Shown: in pieces, positions 38,268 to 46,404 of the stretch
How positions within the stretch are numbered: the first letter of the stretch is position 1
How the letters are laid out: each line of letters opens with the position of its first letter
Assembly (NCBI GenBank): GCA_016793885.1
Contig: JAEUHE010000237.1
Location: forward strand, 1-64,000
Length of the DNA stretch: 64,000 nt
Direction: 5' to 3'
From: Verrucomicrobiales bacterium
GTDB taxonomy: Bacteria; Verrucomicrobiota; Verrucomicrobiia; Limisphaerales; UBA11320
Position numbers and translations under genes: made by a program
The notes under the pieces: generated by a model
Databases searched by the model: none
What the model was told of the DNA's origin: nothing
Seen by the model: the letters and a program-made list of their open reading frames with translations, nothing else

Positions 38268-38365
38268 CCATCACCTTCTCCTCCCCCTCCAACCACTTGC
38301 TCGAGGCCAAGGAGAATCACCCGAAATCTGGGAGGACGGTACGGTTTCTGCGTTCATAAAACCGC

Positions 38366-38623
38366 ATGGGTCTACCATCCGAGCCAGTGACGTTGAGTCC
38401 GCAAGAAATTGCGGACCTCTTAAAACAGCTGTCCAATGCGCGCCACGATATCAACAATGCCTTGTCGTTGATTTCTGCGGCCACGGAACTGATGCGCATG
38501 AAACCAGAATTGGTGAACAAGATGGTAACCACGCTCAACGATCAACCTGCTAAAATCACCTCCTCTTTGCAGCAGTTCTCCCAGCGAATGGAACAGGTGC
38601 TGAGGACTCGTCCTGTAGGTTAG
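38366..38623 (+). CDS. Small DHp-like (histidine-kinase dimerisation helix) protein
   Basis: This 85-residue soluble protein is almost entirely alpha-helical by eye. The segment NARHDINNALSLISAATELM resembles the H-box helix of histidine kinases (H-D-I-N-N, with His28 in the place of the phospho-acceptor), and the following LVNKMVTTLNDQPAKITSSL could be the second hairpin helix. No ATPase domain follows. It may be a phosphotransfer or dimerisation module, or only a helical hairpin of that look. It starts 98 nt from the divergent YfhO gene, and the same strand continues with the ECF sigma group. I do not know a named family for it. Confidence 0.7.
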   Translation: MGLPSEPVTLSPQEIADLLKQLSNARHDINNALSLISAATELMRMKPELVNKMVTTLNDQPAKITSSLQQFSQRMEQVLRTRPVG

Positions 38624-38797
38624 CCCACCGAACCGCGGAATTCCCCGGACACTTCATTCCTTGGTTCCCAAGAGCAGAACGCTCAGGCAACCCCGGCGCA
38701 CCGATCCGCACGAGGCGACCGTAACCTGGGTCGACCGGGATTCGTCTTGCCCTTGGGTGGGAACCAAATGATGGTTCTCACGAATCCAGAAATTCTT

Positions 38798-39289
38798 ATG
38801 TTTCGGTTCCATCGTCGAAAACTCTGCCAAGCCGCCGGACTCTCGCTTTGCCTGGGGGCACCGATGGTCGTGTCCGCAGCCACGCTCGCCGAGGCTCCAC
38901 CAACGCCTCCCCCTCCACCGCCGGCACCGTCGACTCTTACAGTCCTGGCGCCCGCTCGCTCCTTGGCTGAAGCTCCCACTCACGACCAACTTCTCAAGAT
39001 GGGCCCCGAGGAGCGGGAAGCCCGGTTGAAAGCGCTGCGAGAACGGAAGGTGTTACCTCTCAAAGGCGCGCTGACTCCGGCGGAACGAGAGCAACGCCGC
39101 CTGGAGATCCGCCAGCGCCTGGAGAAGCGCCTGGATGGGCTCCGAAAGCGTAAGAAGGAACGCGCCCTGACAGCCGAGGAGGAAAAACAGCTACGACGAC
39201 TGGAAGAGGTGGCTCGCGGATTCCAAACACCTCGAAAACCGAAGCCCGATGCCGGGACCAATTCGTCACCGTCTCCGGACAAGAAATAG
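38798..39289 (+). CDS. Exported charged, helical protein upstream of an ECF sigma factor
   Basis: Starting at ATG 38798 the protein has 163 residues. A signal peptide (LCQAAGLSLCLGAPMVVSAA) is followed by a proline-rich linker (PPTPPPPPPAPS) and a highly charged helix (EREQRRLEIRQRLEKRLDGL, LTAEEEKQLRRLEEVARGF) that may be a coiled coil. The frame remains open back to 38747, but the internal start places the basic signal peptide N-terminus correctly. It ends 2 nt before the sigma-factor start codon, so the two are almost certainly one transcript. The helical LT-x-E-E-x pattern is like CpxP-type proteins, suggesting a role in envelope sensing, but I cannot name a family. Confidence 0.7.
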   Translation: MFRFHRRKLCQAAGLSLCLGAPMVVSAATLAEAPPTPPPPPPAPSTLTVLAPARSLAEAPTHDQLLKMGPEEREARLKALRERKVLPLKGALTPAEREQRRLEIRQRLEKRLDGLRKRKKERALTAEEEKQLRRLEEVARGFQTPRKPKPDAGTNSSPSPDKK

Positions 39290-39291
39290 CC

Positions 39292-39939
39292 GTGGAAACC
39301 GGGTTCAGGCTGAACCCATCCATCGGAACGAACGACCGCTTGAACGTCACCGAGAGCGTCAGCAATGACCGGACCGATGCGGACCTGATCCGCGAGGTTC
39401 TGGAGGGGAAGGTCGCCAGCTTTGAACCGCTGGTGGTCCGCTATTCCCCAAGGCTCTTCGGAACCGCCCGACGCTACGCGCGACGGGAGAGCGAGATCGA
39501 GGACATCGTGCAGGAGATCTGGTCGAAAGCATTTCATAAACTCTCCTCGTGGCGCGGAGACGCCCCCTTCGAACACTGGTTGATGAGGCTGGCCGTGCAC
39601 ACCTGCTACGACTTCCTGCGCGGCCACCAAAGAAACCGGGAGGACAACCTGACCGACATCAGCCATGAGGAGGAGGATTGGCTCGAACGGTTCGCGGCCG
39701 GCTCCGAGAGCGACACGGACGACGCAAATGCTGCCAAGCTATTAGTGGAGAAGCTATTAGAGCAACTATCTCCCCCCTCCCGCTTGGTCATCACGCTGCT
39801 CGAGATTGAGGAACGATCGGTGAAGGAGATCGCCACGTTAACGGGGTGGTCAGTCCCGTTGGTAAAAGTACGCGCTTTTCGAGCTCGAGCCGAGATGCGA
39901 AAGTGCCTCAAGCGAGTGGCGCAGACGAAATACTTGTAA
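39292..39939 (+). CDS. ECF-type RNA polymerase sigma factor
   Basis: The 215-residue protein contains sigma region 2 (FEPLVVRYSPRLFGTARRYA, EIEDIVQEIWSKAF, HWLMRLAVHTCYDFLR) and region 4 (LSPPSRLVITLLEIEERS, VKEIATLTGWSVPLVKVRAF). It starts at a GTG at 39292, and a later start such as the Met in the TRDD-like region is possible. It would direct RNA polymerase to a small regulon and be held inactive by a membrane partner; the two genes immediately downstream are the obvious candidates. The acidic linker (EEEDWLERFAAGSESDTDD) between the regions is longer than usual. Confidence 0.92.
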   Translation: METGFRLNPSIGTNDRLNVTESVSNDRTDADLIREVLEGKVASFEPLVVRYSPRLFGTARRYARRESEIEDIVQEIWSKAFHKLSSWRGDAPFEHWLMRLAVHTCYDFLRGHQRNREDNLTDISHEEEDWLERFAAGSESDTDDANAAKLLVEKLLEQLSPPSRLVITLLEIEERSVKEIATLTGWSVPLVKVRAFRARAEMRKCLKRVAQTKYL

Positions 39940-39978
39940 CCCGGTGGCTTCTACTCGCATCTGAACTGTATATTGGAT

Positions 39979-40290
39979 ATGAAACTGGACCGTTTACAAC
40001 GCAGACTGCTTAAGGTGGCTAGGGGCAATCCCCCCTCGAGCGCTGTCCCTTACGCCTTCGAAAAGCGTATCATGGCTCGTCTGGCAACCAGTCCTACCCC
40101 GACCGATCCCTGGTTGGTGTGGGCAGTCGGGTTGTGGCGCGGAACGGTTCCCTGCCTCATCCTGCTCTCGGGAATTGCTCTCTGGAATTGGCAAGATACG
40201 CAAGCTTGGGATGCATCCTCCAGCAGCTCGGACGACCTCGAACTGGCGGTCGTCGACGCCATCGACCTGTCAGACAACGTCGAGGATTGA
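39979..40290 (+). CDS. Small single-pass membrane protein, probable anti-sigma factor
   Basis: This protein has 103 residues from ATG 39979 (a TTG two codons earlier is possible). A basic cytoplasmic segment of about 50 residues (MKLDRLQRRLLKVARG, AFEKRIMARL) precedes one membrane helix (VPCLILLSGIALWNW) and an acidic Ser/Asp-rich periplasmic tail. Size, topology and location just after an ECF sigma gene match short anti-sigma factors such as CnrY. It lacks a zinc-binding anti-sigma (ZAS) motif. The next gene starts 2 nt after its stop. Confidence 0.7.
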   Translation: MKLDRLQRRLLKVARGNPPSSAVPYAFEKRIMARLATSPTPTDPWLVWAVGLWRGTVPCLILLSGIALWNWQDTQAWDASSSSSDDLELAVVDAIDLSDNVED

Positions 40291-40292
40291 CC

Positions 40293-40718
40293 ATGATCAC
40301 GAACTGGAAAGTCATCGTAGCGACGATGGTGATTTTCTGCACCGGCTTCTTTGCCGGGGTGCTGTTCCCACGTCATGTCAAATCGACCTCGAGCTCCCCT
40401 CAATCAACCTCCGCCCAGTCCTTTCCCTTGCCCAATGAGCGCCGCATCGAGGCCCTGCGGCGGTTCACCCAAGATCTACAGCTCACCGAGGAACAGCGAC
40501 AAAAGATCGAGGCTCACATCAGCGAAAGCCAGGATCGCACCCGCGTTCTGTGGGATCTGGTGGGTCCCGAGGTCCAAGATGAATTTAAACGGCTCCGCGG
40601 AGCCGTCGTTCAAGAGCTGACCTCCAGCCAGCGCCGCCAGTTTGAGGAACGATCCCGCCGCTACCGCAAAGAACGAAGCAGCACGAAGGCCGAGACCAAT
40701 GCGGTCGCGAGCCCCTGA
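40293..40718 (+). CDS. CpxP/CnrX-like periplasmic sensor or chaperone, membrane-anchored
   Basis: The 141-residue protein has an N-terminal anchor (VIVATMVIFCTGFFAGVLF) and a helical periplasmic domain with FTQDLQLTEEQRQKIEAHIS, the LTxxQ-type signature of the CpxP/Spy/ZraP/CnrX group. CnrX senses metal for the ECF sigma CnrH through the anti-sigma CnrY, and this locus has the same trio of parts in the order sigma, small membrane protein, CnrX-like. The mature domain has no His-rich metal site, so the signal could be misfolded protein, not metal. The ATG at 40293 sits in the usual position after the previous stop. Confidence 0.75.
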   Translation: MITNWKVIVATMVIFCTGFFAGVLFPRHVKSTSSSPQSTSAQSFPLPNERRIEALRRFTQDLQLTEEQRQKIEAHISESQDRTRVLWDLVGPEVQDEFKRLRGAVVQELTSSQRRQFEERSRRYRKERSSTKAETNAVASP

Positions 40719-41053
40719 ACTCCTCGTCGCCCCCGACCAAGAGCAAGTAAGATCCTCCTTCCCGAACCACGGCTCCTGCCGAACGAGGCACGGCGAGACA
40801 GGTTGACACGGCAGGTTGTCACACCTCGTGGAACAAGACTCACCTACCTTCCCGCGGCTATTTCCACAAGCCATTGAAAATGAGGATTCAAGGCAATCGA
40901 GGCATGAATCCGAAGGCCCCCGACTCGTTGGCACCAAAGATGTAGATAGTGAGCTGTCCGGCGCGATGAACCAGCAAAGCGCCACCTGGTGCGGCCAGCC
41001 GCACTCGCGCCAGCTCAAACAGAGGCGGCAGAAGCAAAAGAAAGGAAACGATT
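40719..41053. other. Intergenic region upstream of the Hsp20 gene
   Basis: No gene is seen. A TTGACA-like box with an inverted TGACA/TGTCA pair is at 40803-40822, but no good -10 follows at the right distance. I do not see a CIRCE element. The ribosome site AAAGGA at about 41040-41045 lies about 9 nt before the Hsp20 ATG. Confidence 0.4.
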
Positions 41054-41524
41054 ATGTTAGTCACGCGATATGGCAGCCAGTGGAACCCGTGGAAAGAAAT
41101 GGAAGAGCTGCAGAACCGCTTAGGCTCGGTCTTTGGCTCTGCGACCACCCGCCAGCCCGCAGCGGGCACAACCGATGAAAAACTAACCGTGAGCGCCTGG
41201 ACACCCCTGGTGGACATCGCCGAGGATGACAAGGAGTACACCATCAAAGCAGAGGTCCCCGAGATCAACAAAACCGATCTCTCAGTGAAAGTTCAGGACG
41301 GTGTTCTTACCATCAGCGGTGAACGCAAATTCGAGAAGGAAGAGAATGGGAAAAGGTACCATCGCGTGGAACGCGTGTATGGCAACTTCACCCGAAGTTT
41401 CAGCCTACCCGAGAATGCCGATGAGTCCAAAGTGAACGCGGAGTTCAAGGACGGTGTCCTGGTAGTCAAGGTTGGCAAGAGCGAACGCGCCAAACCGAAG
41501 CAAGTCGAGGTAAAGATCAACTAA
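41054..41524 (+). CDS. Small heat shock protein (Hsp20/alpha-crystallin family)
   Basis: The 156-residue protein has an N-terminal region with NPWKEMEELQNRLGSVFG and an alpha-crystallin domain at about 48-140: WTPLVDIAEDDKEYTIKAEV, GVLTISGERKFEKEENGKRY, RVERVYGNFTRSFSLPENAD and FKDGVLVVKVGKSE (the A-x-x-x-G-V-L type motif). It ends with a short tail (QVEVKIN) resembling the IXI-type C-terminus. It would bind unfolded proteins as an oligomer in the cytosol. A good ribosome-binding AAAGGA precedes the ATG. It is convergent with the 41616 gene and has a shared hairpin downstream. Confidence 0.95.
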   Translation: MLVTRYGSQWNPWKEMEELQNRLGSVFGSATTRQPAAGTTDEKLTVSAWTPLVDIAEDDKEYTIKAEVPEINKTDLSVKVQDGVLTISGERKFEKEENGKRYHRVERVYGNFTRSFSLPENADESKVNAEFKDGVLVVKVGKSERAKPKQVEVKIN

Positions 41525-41566
41525 GAGCCGCAGCTCGCTGCCGTGAGCAGCGGCACAGTTCCGGGG

Positions 41567-41596
41567 GGCGTCGACTGGGATACACTCAGCGACGCC
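41567..41596. terminator. Shared hairpin between convergent Hsp20 and coiled-coil genes
   Basis: GGCGTCG-A-CTG pairs with CAG-CGACGCC around a 9-nt loop, giving a stem of about 10 bp. It lies 42 nt after the Hsp20 stop and 20 nt before the stop of the minus-strand gene. No U-tract is present, so termination is likely but not certain. Confidence 0.45.
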
Positions 41597-41615
41597 TCTC
41601 CCATGTACCGGCTTC

Positions 41616-42845
41616 TCACACCGGAGGACGCTCCTCTCCGGAACGACGAGCCATGGTCTTGCCGACGAGATACCCGAAGGCAAAGGGCAGTCCGAGAATG
41701 ACCACCGCCAGGATCACCAGAAAAACAAGCACCGTTCTCACCGTGCGATGCACATAGCCCAGGGATTGATCAATGATGTCCCGGCTGAGGCGCTGAGCAT
41801 CTTTGACAATCGATTCGCGCTGCTGATCCGCCGCCTGCAGAATCGCTGCTCTCTGTTCATCCACCGCCTTGAGAACCGCCACCCGTTCGACGGCGATGTT
41901 CTCGGTCAAGATCTGACGCTCCCGTTGCAAGGTCTCGAGAGTCGTTCCCCATTGTTTCTCGAACCGATCGAAAACGGGAAGAAAGCCGATCCGGAGTTCC
42001 GTAACCGCATTCGAGATTGTCGCCGGACTCTCCGCAGCCACTTGAGCGATCCGCCCCAAGGTTGCATCGAGCCGGTCCAGGGTCACCCCACCCCGAGCCA
42101 TCGCACGTTCGAACTCCGCAGCCTCAAGCCCCAGACGCCAACGAATCTCCTCCGGCACTTGCTGGCCGATCATCTGAAGGCGATCAGCAAAATCCACCAA
42201 TGCCTCCGATGTGGTGCCCGCCGGCGCAGCGACCGTGGCGCTCCCCTGAAAATCCTCCCATCTTGCCGCCACCGGCTCACGTTCAAGGGCCAGGTTCTGG
42301 AGTGGATACTCACGGGCATAAGCCTCGACGAAAGTGCTCATTTGCTGCCAATCAGCAGTGGCAAGGGAGTTGCGCGCAATCCCCGAAATACGAACCTCCA
42401 GCGCGTGAGCATTGGTGAGAAAGGCGGCTTGATGATTTCCAAAAAGCTCCAGACCTGGGCCACGACTTAGAAAATCGTTCATCTGACGACACAATGCCCA
42501 CGTGTCCACCAACGCGAGCACCGGAGTGCTTCGTAGCGTCGCTTTACGGACGCCACTCACGCAGCCGACCTTCCACATCACGCATCGAGCTTTCAGCACG
42601 GGATCATCCACCTGGCCCTCCACCGCGTCCGAGACCTGTTGAACGGTGGCCGAGAGGACCCCCGCAAACTCCCGAGTCTGGCTCCTAATTTGAGCGTCCT
42701 TTCGGGAGAGAGGCTCACCTGGCATCTTGACGGTCAGCAGCTTACACCCGGACCCCACCAACCAACACAGCCCGAGCCAAAGCACCAGTGAGCTCGGGAG
42801 AACCCGAGAGCCTAGTCGGAGTAAGTAACGCGCTGCGCTGTGCAT
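41616..42845 (-). CDS. Envelope-anchored coiled-coil protein with C-terminal membrane helix
   Basis: The 409-residue protein begins with a hydrophobic segment (LVLWLGLCWLVGSGCKLL) that looks like a signal peptide with a possible lipidation Cys, though the -3 position is not ideal. A long, mostly helical middle (about 60-345) includes QTREFAGVLSATVQQVSDAV and a coiled-coil part (LQRERQILTENIAVERVAVL, DEQRAAILQAADQQRESIV). A C-terminal membrane helix (LVFLVILAVVILGLPFAFGY) ends it with a basic tail. I do not recognise the family. The ATG at 42845 puts the signal segment near the start; the frame is open to 42941. It lies between convergent Hsp20 and divergent sensor kinase genes. Confidence 0.75.
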   Translation of the reverse strand: MHSAARYLLRLGSRVLPSSLVLWLGLCWLVGSGCKLLTVKMPGEPLSRKDAQIRSQTREFAGVLSATVQQVSDAVEGQVDDPVLKARCVMWKVGCVSGVRKATLRSTPVLALVDTWALCRQMNDFLSRGPGLELFGNHQAAFLTNAHALEVRISGIARNSLATADWQQMSTFVEAYAREYPLQNLALEREPVAARWEDFQGSATVAAPAGTTSEALVDFADRLQMIGQQVPEEIRWRLGLEAAEFERAMARGGVTLDRLDATLGRIAQVAAESPATISNAVTELRIGFLPVFDRFEKQWGTTLETLQRERQILTENIAVERVAVLKAVDEQRAAILQAADQQRESIVKDAQRLSRDIIDQSLGYVHRTVRTVLVFLVILAVVILGLPFAFGYLVGKTMARRSGEERPPV

Positions 42846-43032
42846 GGGTGGGATACTAACGCGTCGCACGTCGGGTATCAATGGATCGTCGCACGCGGAT
42901 CTAGGACCATGGACCTGTCGAGTGGCCGAATCAGTCTCCACGTGCTGTTAAGCTTTTTGGTGCGGGACCGATACCATTCAAGACGCCTTTAAACGGAAGG
43001 CGCTGACAATCGAGGGCCGAAGGCCCGAACTA

Positions 43033-44286
43033 TTGCTGGTGAATGTGACTCAACCCCGGAACCACCTAGGGCACAGAACGGGAGACGGGCCGACATCGAT
43101 CCTCTGCTCGGGGATTCTTGCGCGCCTGGCCAGGTCTGGCCCGTGGGCGTTAGGTCTCATAGCCGAGACTAACACCACGGTGGCGGCCCATAGTGGCGAT
43201 GCCGTGCCAACGTCGTCACCCGAGGCCCCCTCAAGCCAGTTGTGGATCTGGTTAGTCCTCCTTATAGGAACCATCCTTTTCGTCACCCGCTGGGTCAACA
43301 GCAGTCGAGGTCAGGAATCCTCCACCGAGCCAGAGAACCCCTTCCAGCCGATCTCTCTGGAGCCGATGGCCCCGAGGACAGCCCATGCAGAAACCGATAC
43401 CTCCCGTCTCATTGGGCCCAAAGAGTTTCGAAAAGTCGTGGGAGAGGTCCCGCGGCAGCTGGAACCAGTCAGTAACGCTCCAGTGCCCAAGCCCACGGCA
43501 GAAAACTTCATTTATGCCGCCGCGCACGACCTCCGAGAACCACTGCGCAAGGTGCGACTGTTTCTGAATCGATTTGAGCAAAAGGTGACCGCCGACGACC
43601 TGGCGAATGTTCGCGGCGAAGTGGAGGGAATCCGCCTCACCGTCAATCGAATGCAAAACCTGCTCGACAGTCTGCTGAGCTTGGCTCGCATCGAGGGCAA
43701 GGGCATGGTTTTTGAGCTGACGGACTTGGGCAGTGTCATCAACCAGGTCCTCGGCGATCTCGAAACATGCATTAGCGAGACGCGGGCGGAGATTACGGTC
43801 GAGGGAAAACTGCCGGAACTGGCGGCCGATCGGACCCAGCTCCAACAACTTCTCCAGAATCTCATCTCCAACGCCCTCAAGTTTCACAAGAATGGCGAGG
43901 TCCCGAAAATCCGAATCGAGACCACCGTGGGCCAGGACCGGCCGGTGAACGATCACCCGAACGATCGAAGCTGGTGCGAATTATCAATCCGCGATGAGGG
44001 GATCGGTTTTGAGGAGGAGTATTGGGACCAGATGCTGCAAGGCTTCCAGCGCCTCCACAGCCGGGAGCAATACGAAGGCACCGGGCTCGGATTGGCGATC
44101 TGCCGATGCATCGTCGAAAGACACCAGGGCACCATATCCGCCTCGAGCACACCGGGCCAGGGCACAACCATCCGGGTGCGCCTGCCCCTGCAGCAGCATG
44201 CGCGATCCGGTGATACGACGGTGCTCATAGGACCGAAACTCGGCAACACCGCGGTAACGCGTCCAGCGGAGGAAAAACATTACTGA
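43033..44286 (+). CDS. Membrane sensor histidine kinase
   Basis: The protein has up to 417 residues. A membrane helix at about 68-86 (LWIWLVLLIGTILFVTRW) precedes a linker and the kinase core: H-box AAAHDLREPLRKVRLF with His165, then N-box LQNLISNALKFHKNG, DEGIGF and GTGLGLAICRCIVERH, ending TPGQGTTIRVRLP. The H-box sequence is of the phytochrome-like/HWE-unlike bacterial HPK1 type. It has no recognisable extracellular sensor domain. The start is uncertain: the frame begins with TTG at 43033 and several later GTG or ATG codons are possible. The gene is followed after 15 nt by a REC-containing hybrid kinase, so both are probably one signalling unit. Confidence 0.88.
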   Translation: MLVNVTQPRNHLGHRTGDGPTSILCSGILARLARSGPWALGLIAETNTTVAAHSGDAVPTSSPEAPSSQLWIWLVLLIGTILFVTRWVNSSRGQESSTEPENPFQPISLEPMAPRTAHAETDTSRLIGPKEFRKVVGEVPRQLEPVSNAPVPKPTAENFIYAAAHDLREPLRKVRLFLNRFEQKVTADDLANVRGEVEGIRLTVNRMQNLLDSLLSLARIEGKGMVFELTDLGSVINQVLGDLETCISETRAEITVEGKLPELAADRTQLQQLLQNLISNALKFHKNGEVPKIRIETTVGQDRPVNDHPNDRSWCELSIRDEGIGFEEEYWDQMLQGFQRLHSREQYEGTGLGLAICRCIVERHQGTISASSTPGQGTTIRVRLPLQQHARSGDTTVLIGPKLGNTAVTRPAEEKHY

Positions 44287-44301
44287 AGTGCCGCTGACTC
44301 C

Positions 44302-46365
44302 ATGGAGCCCAACTCTTCCAATCACACGTTGAAGATCCTATTGGTCGATGACGATCGCCAGGAGTGGGTCCTGCTGCAGGATCTGCTCTCGACTGCCGAT
44401 TCAGCCAGATACGAAATCGAGTGGGTGCCGAGCTTTGAGCAGGGTGTGGAAGCAGTTCTGTCGACGTCAGCTCACTGCTATGCCGCCTGCCTCCTCGACA
44501 ATCGAATCGGAGGCCGCACTGGTTTGGAATTCTTGGAAGCAATCCAAACCAAGCCGCGCCAGTTTCCCGTCCTGCTGTACACCGGACAGCGATCGCCAAC
44601 CGCTGAAGAGAATGCCTTACGGGCGGGAGCTGCCGACTACCTCATCAAGGGGAAGCTGGATGTTTCCAGTCTCGATCGAGCCATCCGATTCGCCATCGAA
44701 CGTCATCGCCTGATCTCCGCCGCCGCTGCGGAACGAGCCCGCCTGGCGAGTTTCGGAGCGGAAGTCGGGAGCGCACTGACACGTGCCGGCACTCCCGAGC
44801 AGGTGCTCACCCCCTGCGTGGAAGCCATGATCCGCTTCCTCCCCATCCAACTGGCGCAGATCTATGTGTTCAGTCCGCAGCGAGGGGAGCTCACCATGAC
44901 CGCCAGCGAAGGTGTGCTGGCCTCTCAGCCTCCACCACTCGCGCCCGCTGCCGTCGATTTCATCAATGGAGAAGCCTTTCTCAGCTGCCCCGCAACCGAG
45001 GACCACCGCTTGGCCGATCGGGAGTGGCTGGTCCGGCACAAGATGGTGAGCGCGGTCACTTATCCGCTGATGCTCAACGAGCACCTGCTCGGCCTGATCA
45101 TTCTCTATTCCAAGGAGGTCATCACCCGCAGCGCGGTCGAGGAGCTGGGGTCAGTCGCGCCGGGCATTGGCGCTTATCTGGCTCGGCTTTCGCTGGAGGC
45201 ACAGATCCGCCGAACGCAGCAACTGGACTGTGTTGGCAAGATGGCTGCCGGGCTAGCCCACGAGTTCAAGAACAATCTCATGGTAATCCGAGCGCATGTC
45301 GAACGTGCGCTCGAAGGATGTCCGGAATCCTCGATAACCAGAGATCGGCTCAACCTGATCGTCGGGGTTACCGAGGACGCGACGCATCTCGCTCAACAAC
45401 TGATGCTGTTCGCTCGTCCTCAAGGCAACGACGCGAAACCCCTCGACCTCAACGAAACGCTCCTGCGCATGCGGCCCATGATACAGGGAGCGGTGGATCA
45501 GCGTATCGGTCTGACGTTCACCTGCGCCGCCAAGCATTCAGTGATCGAAGCGGATCCCGGCAGCTTGCAACAGATTGTCATCAACCTCGCCGTCAATGCG
45601 CGAGACGCGATGCCCGATGGCGGAACCCTGGTGGTGCGAACGGACAATATCGAAGTCGACACCACTCGTGCAGCCACGAACCCTGACGCGTTCGTAGGAC
45701 GGTTCGTCCGTTTGCAGGTCACCGACAGCGGCTGCGGCATGTCACTCGAGACCCAAGCGCGGCTCTTCGAACCGTTCTTTACCACCAAGGGTCCGGGCAA
45801 AGGGAACGGACTGGGGCTGGCTACCGTCTTCACCATTGTCCGCAAACATCGAGGCTGGATCGAGGTGAATAGCGAGGTGGGCAAAGGCACGACCTTCAGC
45901 CTCTTTCTGCCGGAGTGCCATGCAGCCATCGAGGAACCCGACTGCTGTCCCTGCCCTGCGAATGCGCTCGAGGACCGTCATCGTGCCGTTAACGGCAACC
46001 TCCAAACCGTCCTGGTGGTCGAGGATGAACCGGTGCTGCGTGAAGCGGCGGAGGCAACGCTCAGGAATGCAAATTTTGACGTTACCGTGGCGTCATCCGG
46101 TCAGGAGGCCCTCCGTATCTGGCAGGAGCACGACGGCAAATTCGATGTGTTATTGACCGACTTATCCATGCCGGAAGGAATGACCGGCATGCAACTGGCA
46201 ACCCAGCTGGTGCAGGCAAACCCACGTCTCAAAGTTATTTTGACCAGCGGTTACGCTCCCGAGATGGTGGAGGCGGATCGGGAATGTCGCGACGCCCTCT
46301 TCTTACAGAAGCCTTATCCCCCGAGTTTGCTGCCGGAGACCGTGAGCAAATGCCTCGGCATCTGA
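44302..46365 (+). CDS. Soluble hybrid kinase: REC-GAF-HisKA-HATPase-REC
   Basis: This 687-residue protein has no membrane segment. Domains: receiver 1 at about 10-130 (ILLVDDDRQEW, Asp66 in CLLDNRIGG, YLIKGKL); GAF-like at about 150-300; dimerisation helix (MAAGLAHEFKNNLMVI, acceptor His near 319); ATPase lobe (INLAVNARDAMPDGG, DSGCGMS, GNGLGLATVFTIV); receiver 2 at about 565-685 (VLVVEDEPVLRE, DVLLTDLSMP with Asp near 618, KPYPPS). The first receiver may take a phosphate from the upstream membrane kinase; the second may be the output or a sink. There is no DNA-binding domain, so a separate output protein is expected outside the window. Nothing suggests truncation. Confidence 0.92.
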   Translation: MEPNSSNHTLKILLVDDDRQEWVLLQDLLSTADSARYEIEWVPSFEQGVEAVLSTSAHCYAACLLDNRIGGRTGLEFLEAIQTKPRQFPVLLYTGQRSPTAEENALRAGAADYLIKGKLDVSSLDRAIRFAIERHRLISAAAAERARLASFGAEVGSALTRAGTPEQVLTPCVEAMIRFLPIQLAQIYVFSPQRGELTMTASEGVLASQPPPLAPAAVDFINGEAFLSCPATEDHRLADREWLVRHKMVSAVTYPLMLNEHLLGLIILYSKEVITRSAVEELGSVAPGIGAYLARLSLEAQIRRTQQLDCVGKMAAGLAHEFKNNLMVIRAHVERALEGCPESSITRDRLNLIVGVTEDATHLAQQLMLFARPQGNDAKPLDLNETLLRMRPMIQGAVDQRIGLTFTCAAKHSVIEADPGSLQQIVINLAVNARDAMPDGGTLVVRTDNIEVDTTRAATNPDAFVGRFVRLQVTDSGCGMSLETQARLFEPFFTTKGPGKGNGLGLATVFTIVRKHRGWIEVNSEVGKGTTFSLFLPECHAAIEEPDCCPCPANALEDRHRAVNGNLQTVLVVEDEPVLREAAEATLRNANFDVTVASSGQEALRIWQEHDGKFDVLLTDLSMPEGMTGMQLATQLVQANPRLKVILTSGYAPEMVEADRECRDALFLQKPYPPSLLPETVSKCLGI

Positions 46366-46404
46366 CCTGGCCCGGCCGTCCTCCTCGCTCTGAGCTTGGT
46401 GAGG

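Noticed and set aside
40803-40822. Heat-shock promoter of the Hsp20 gene
   Set aside because: A TTGACA box exists but there is no acceptable -10 hexamer at 16-18 nt and no CIRCE element.
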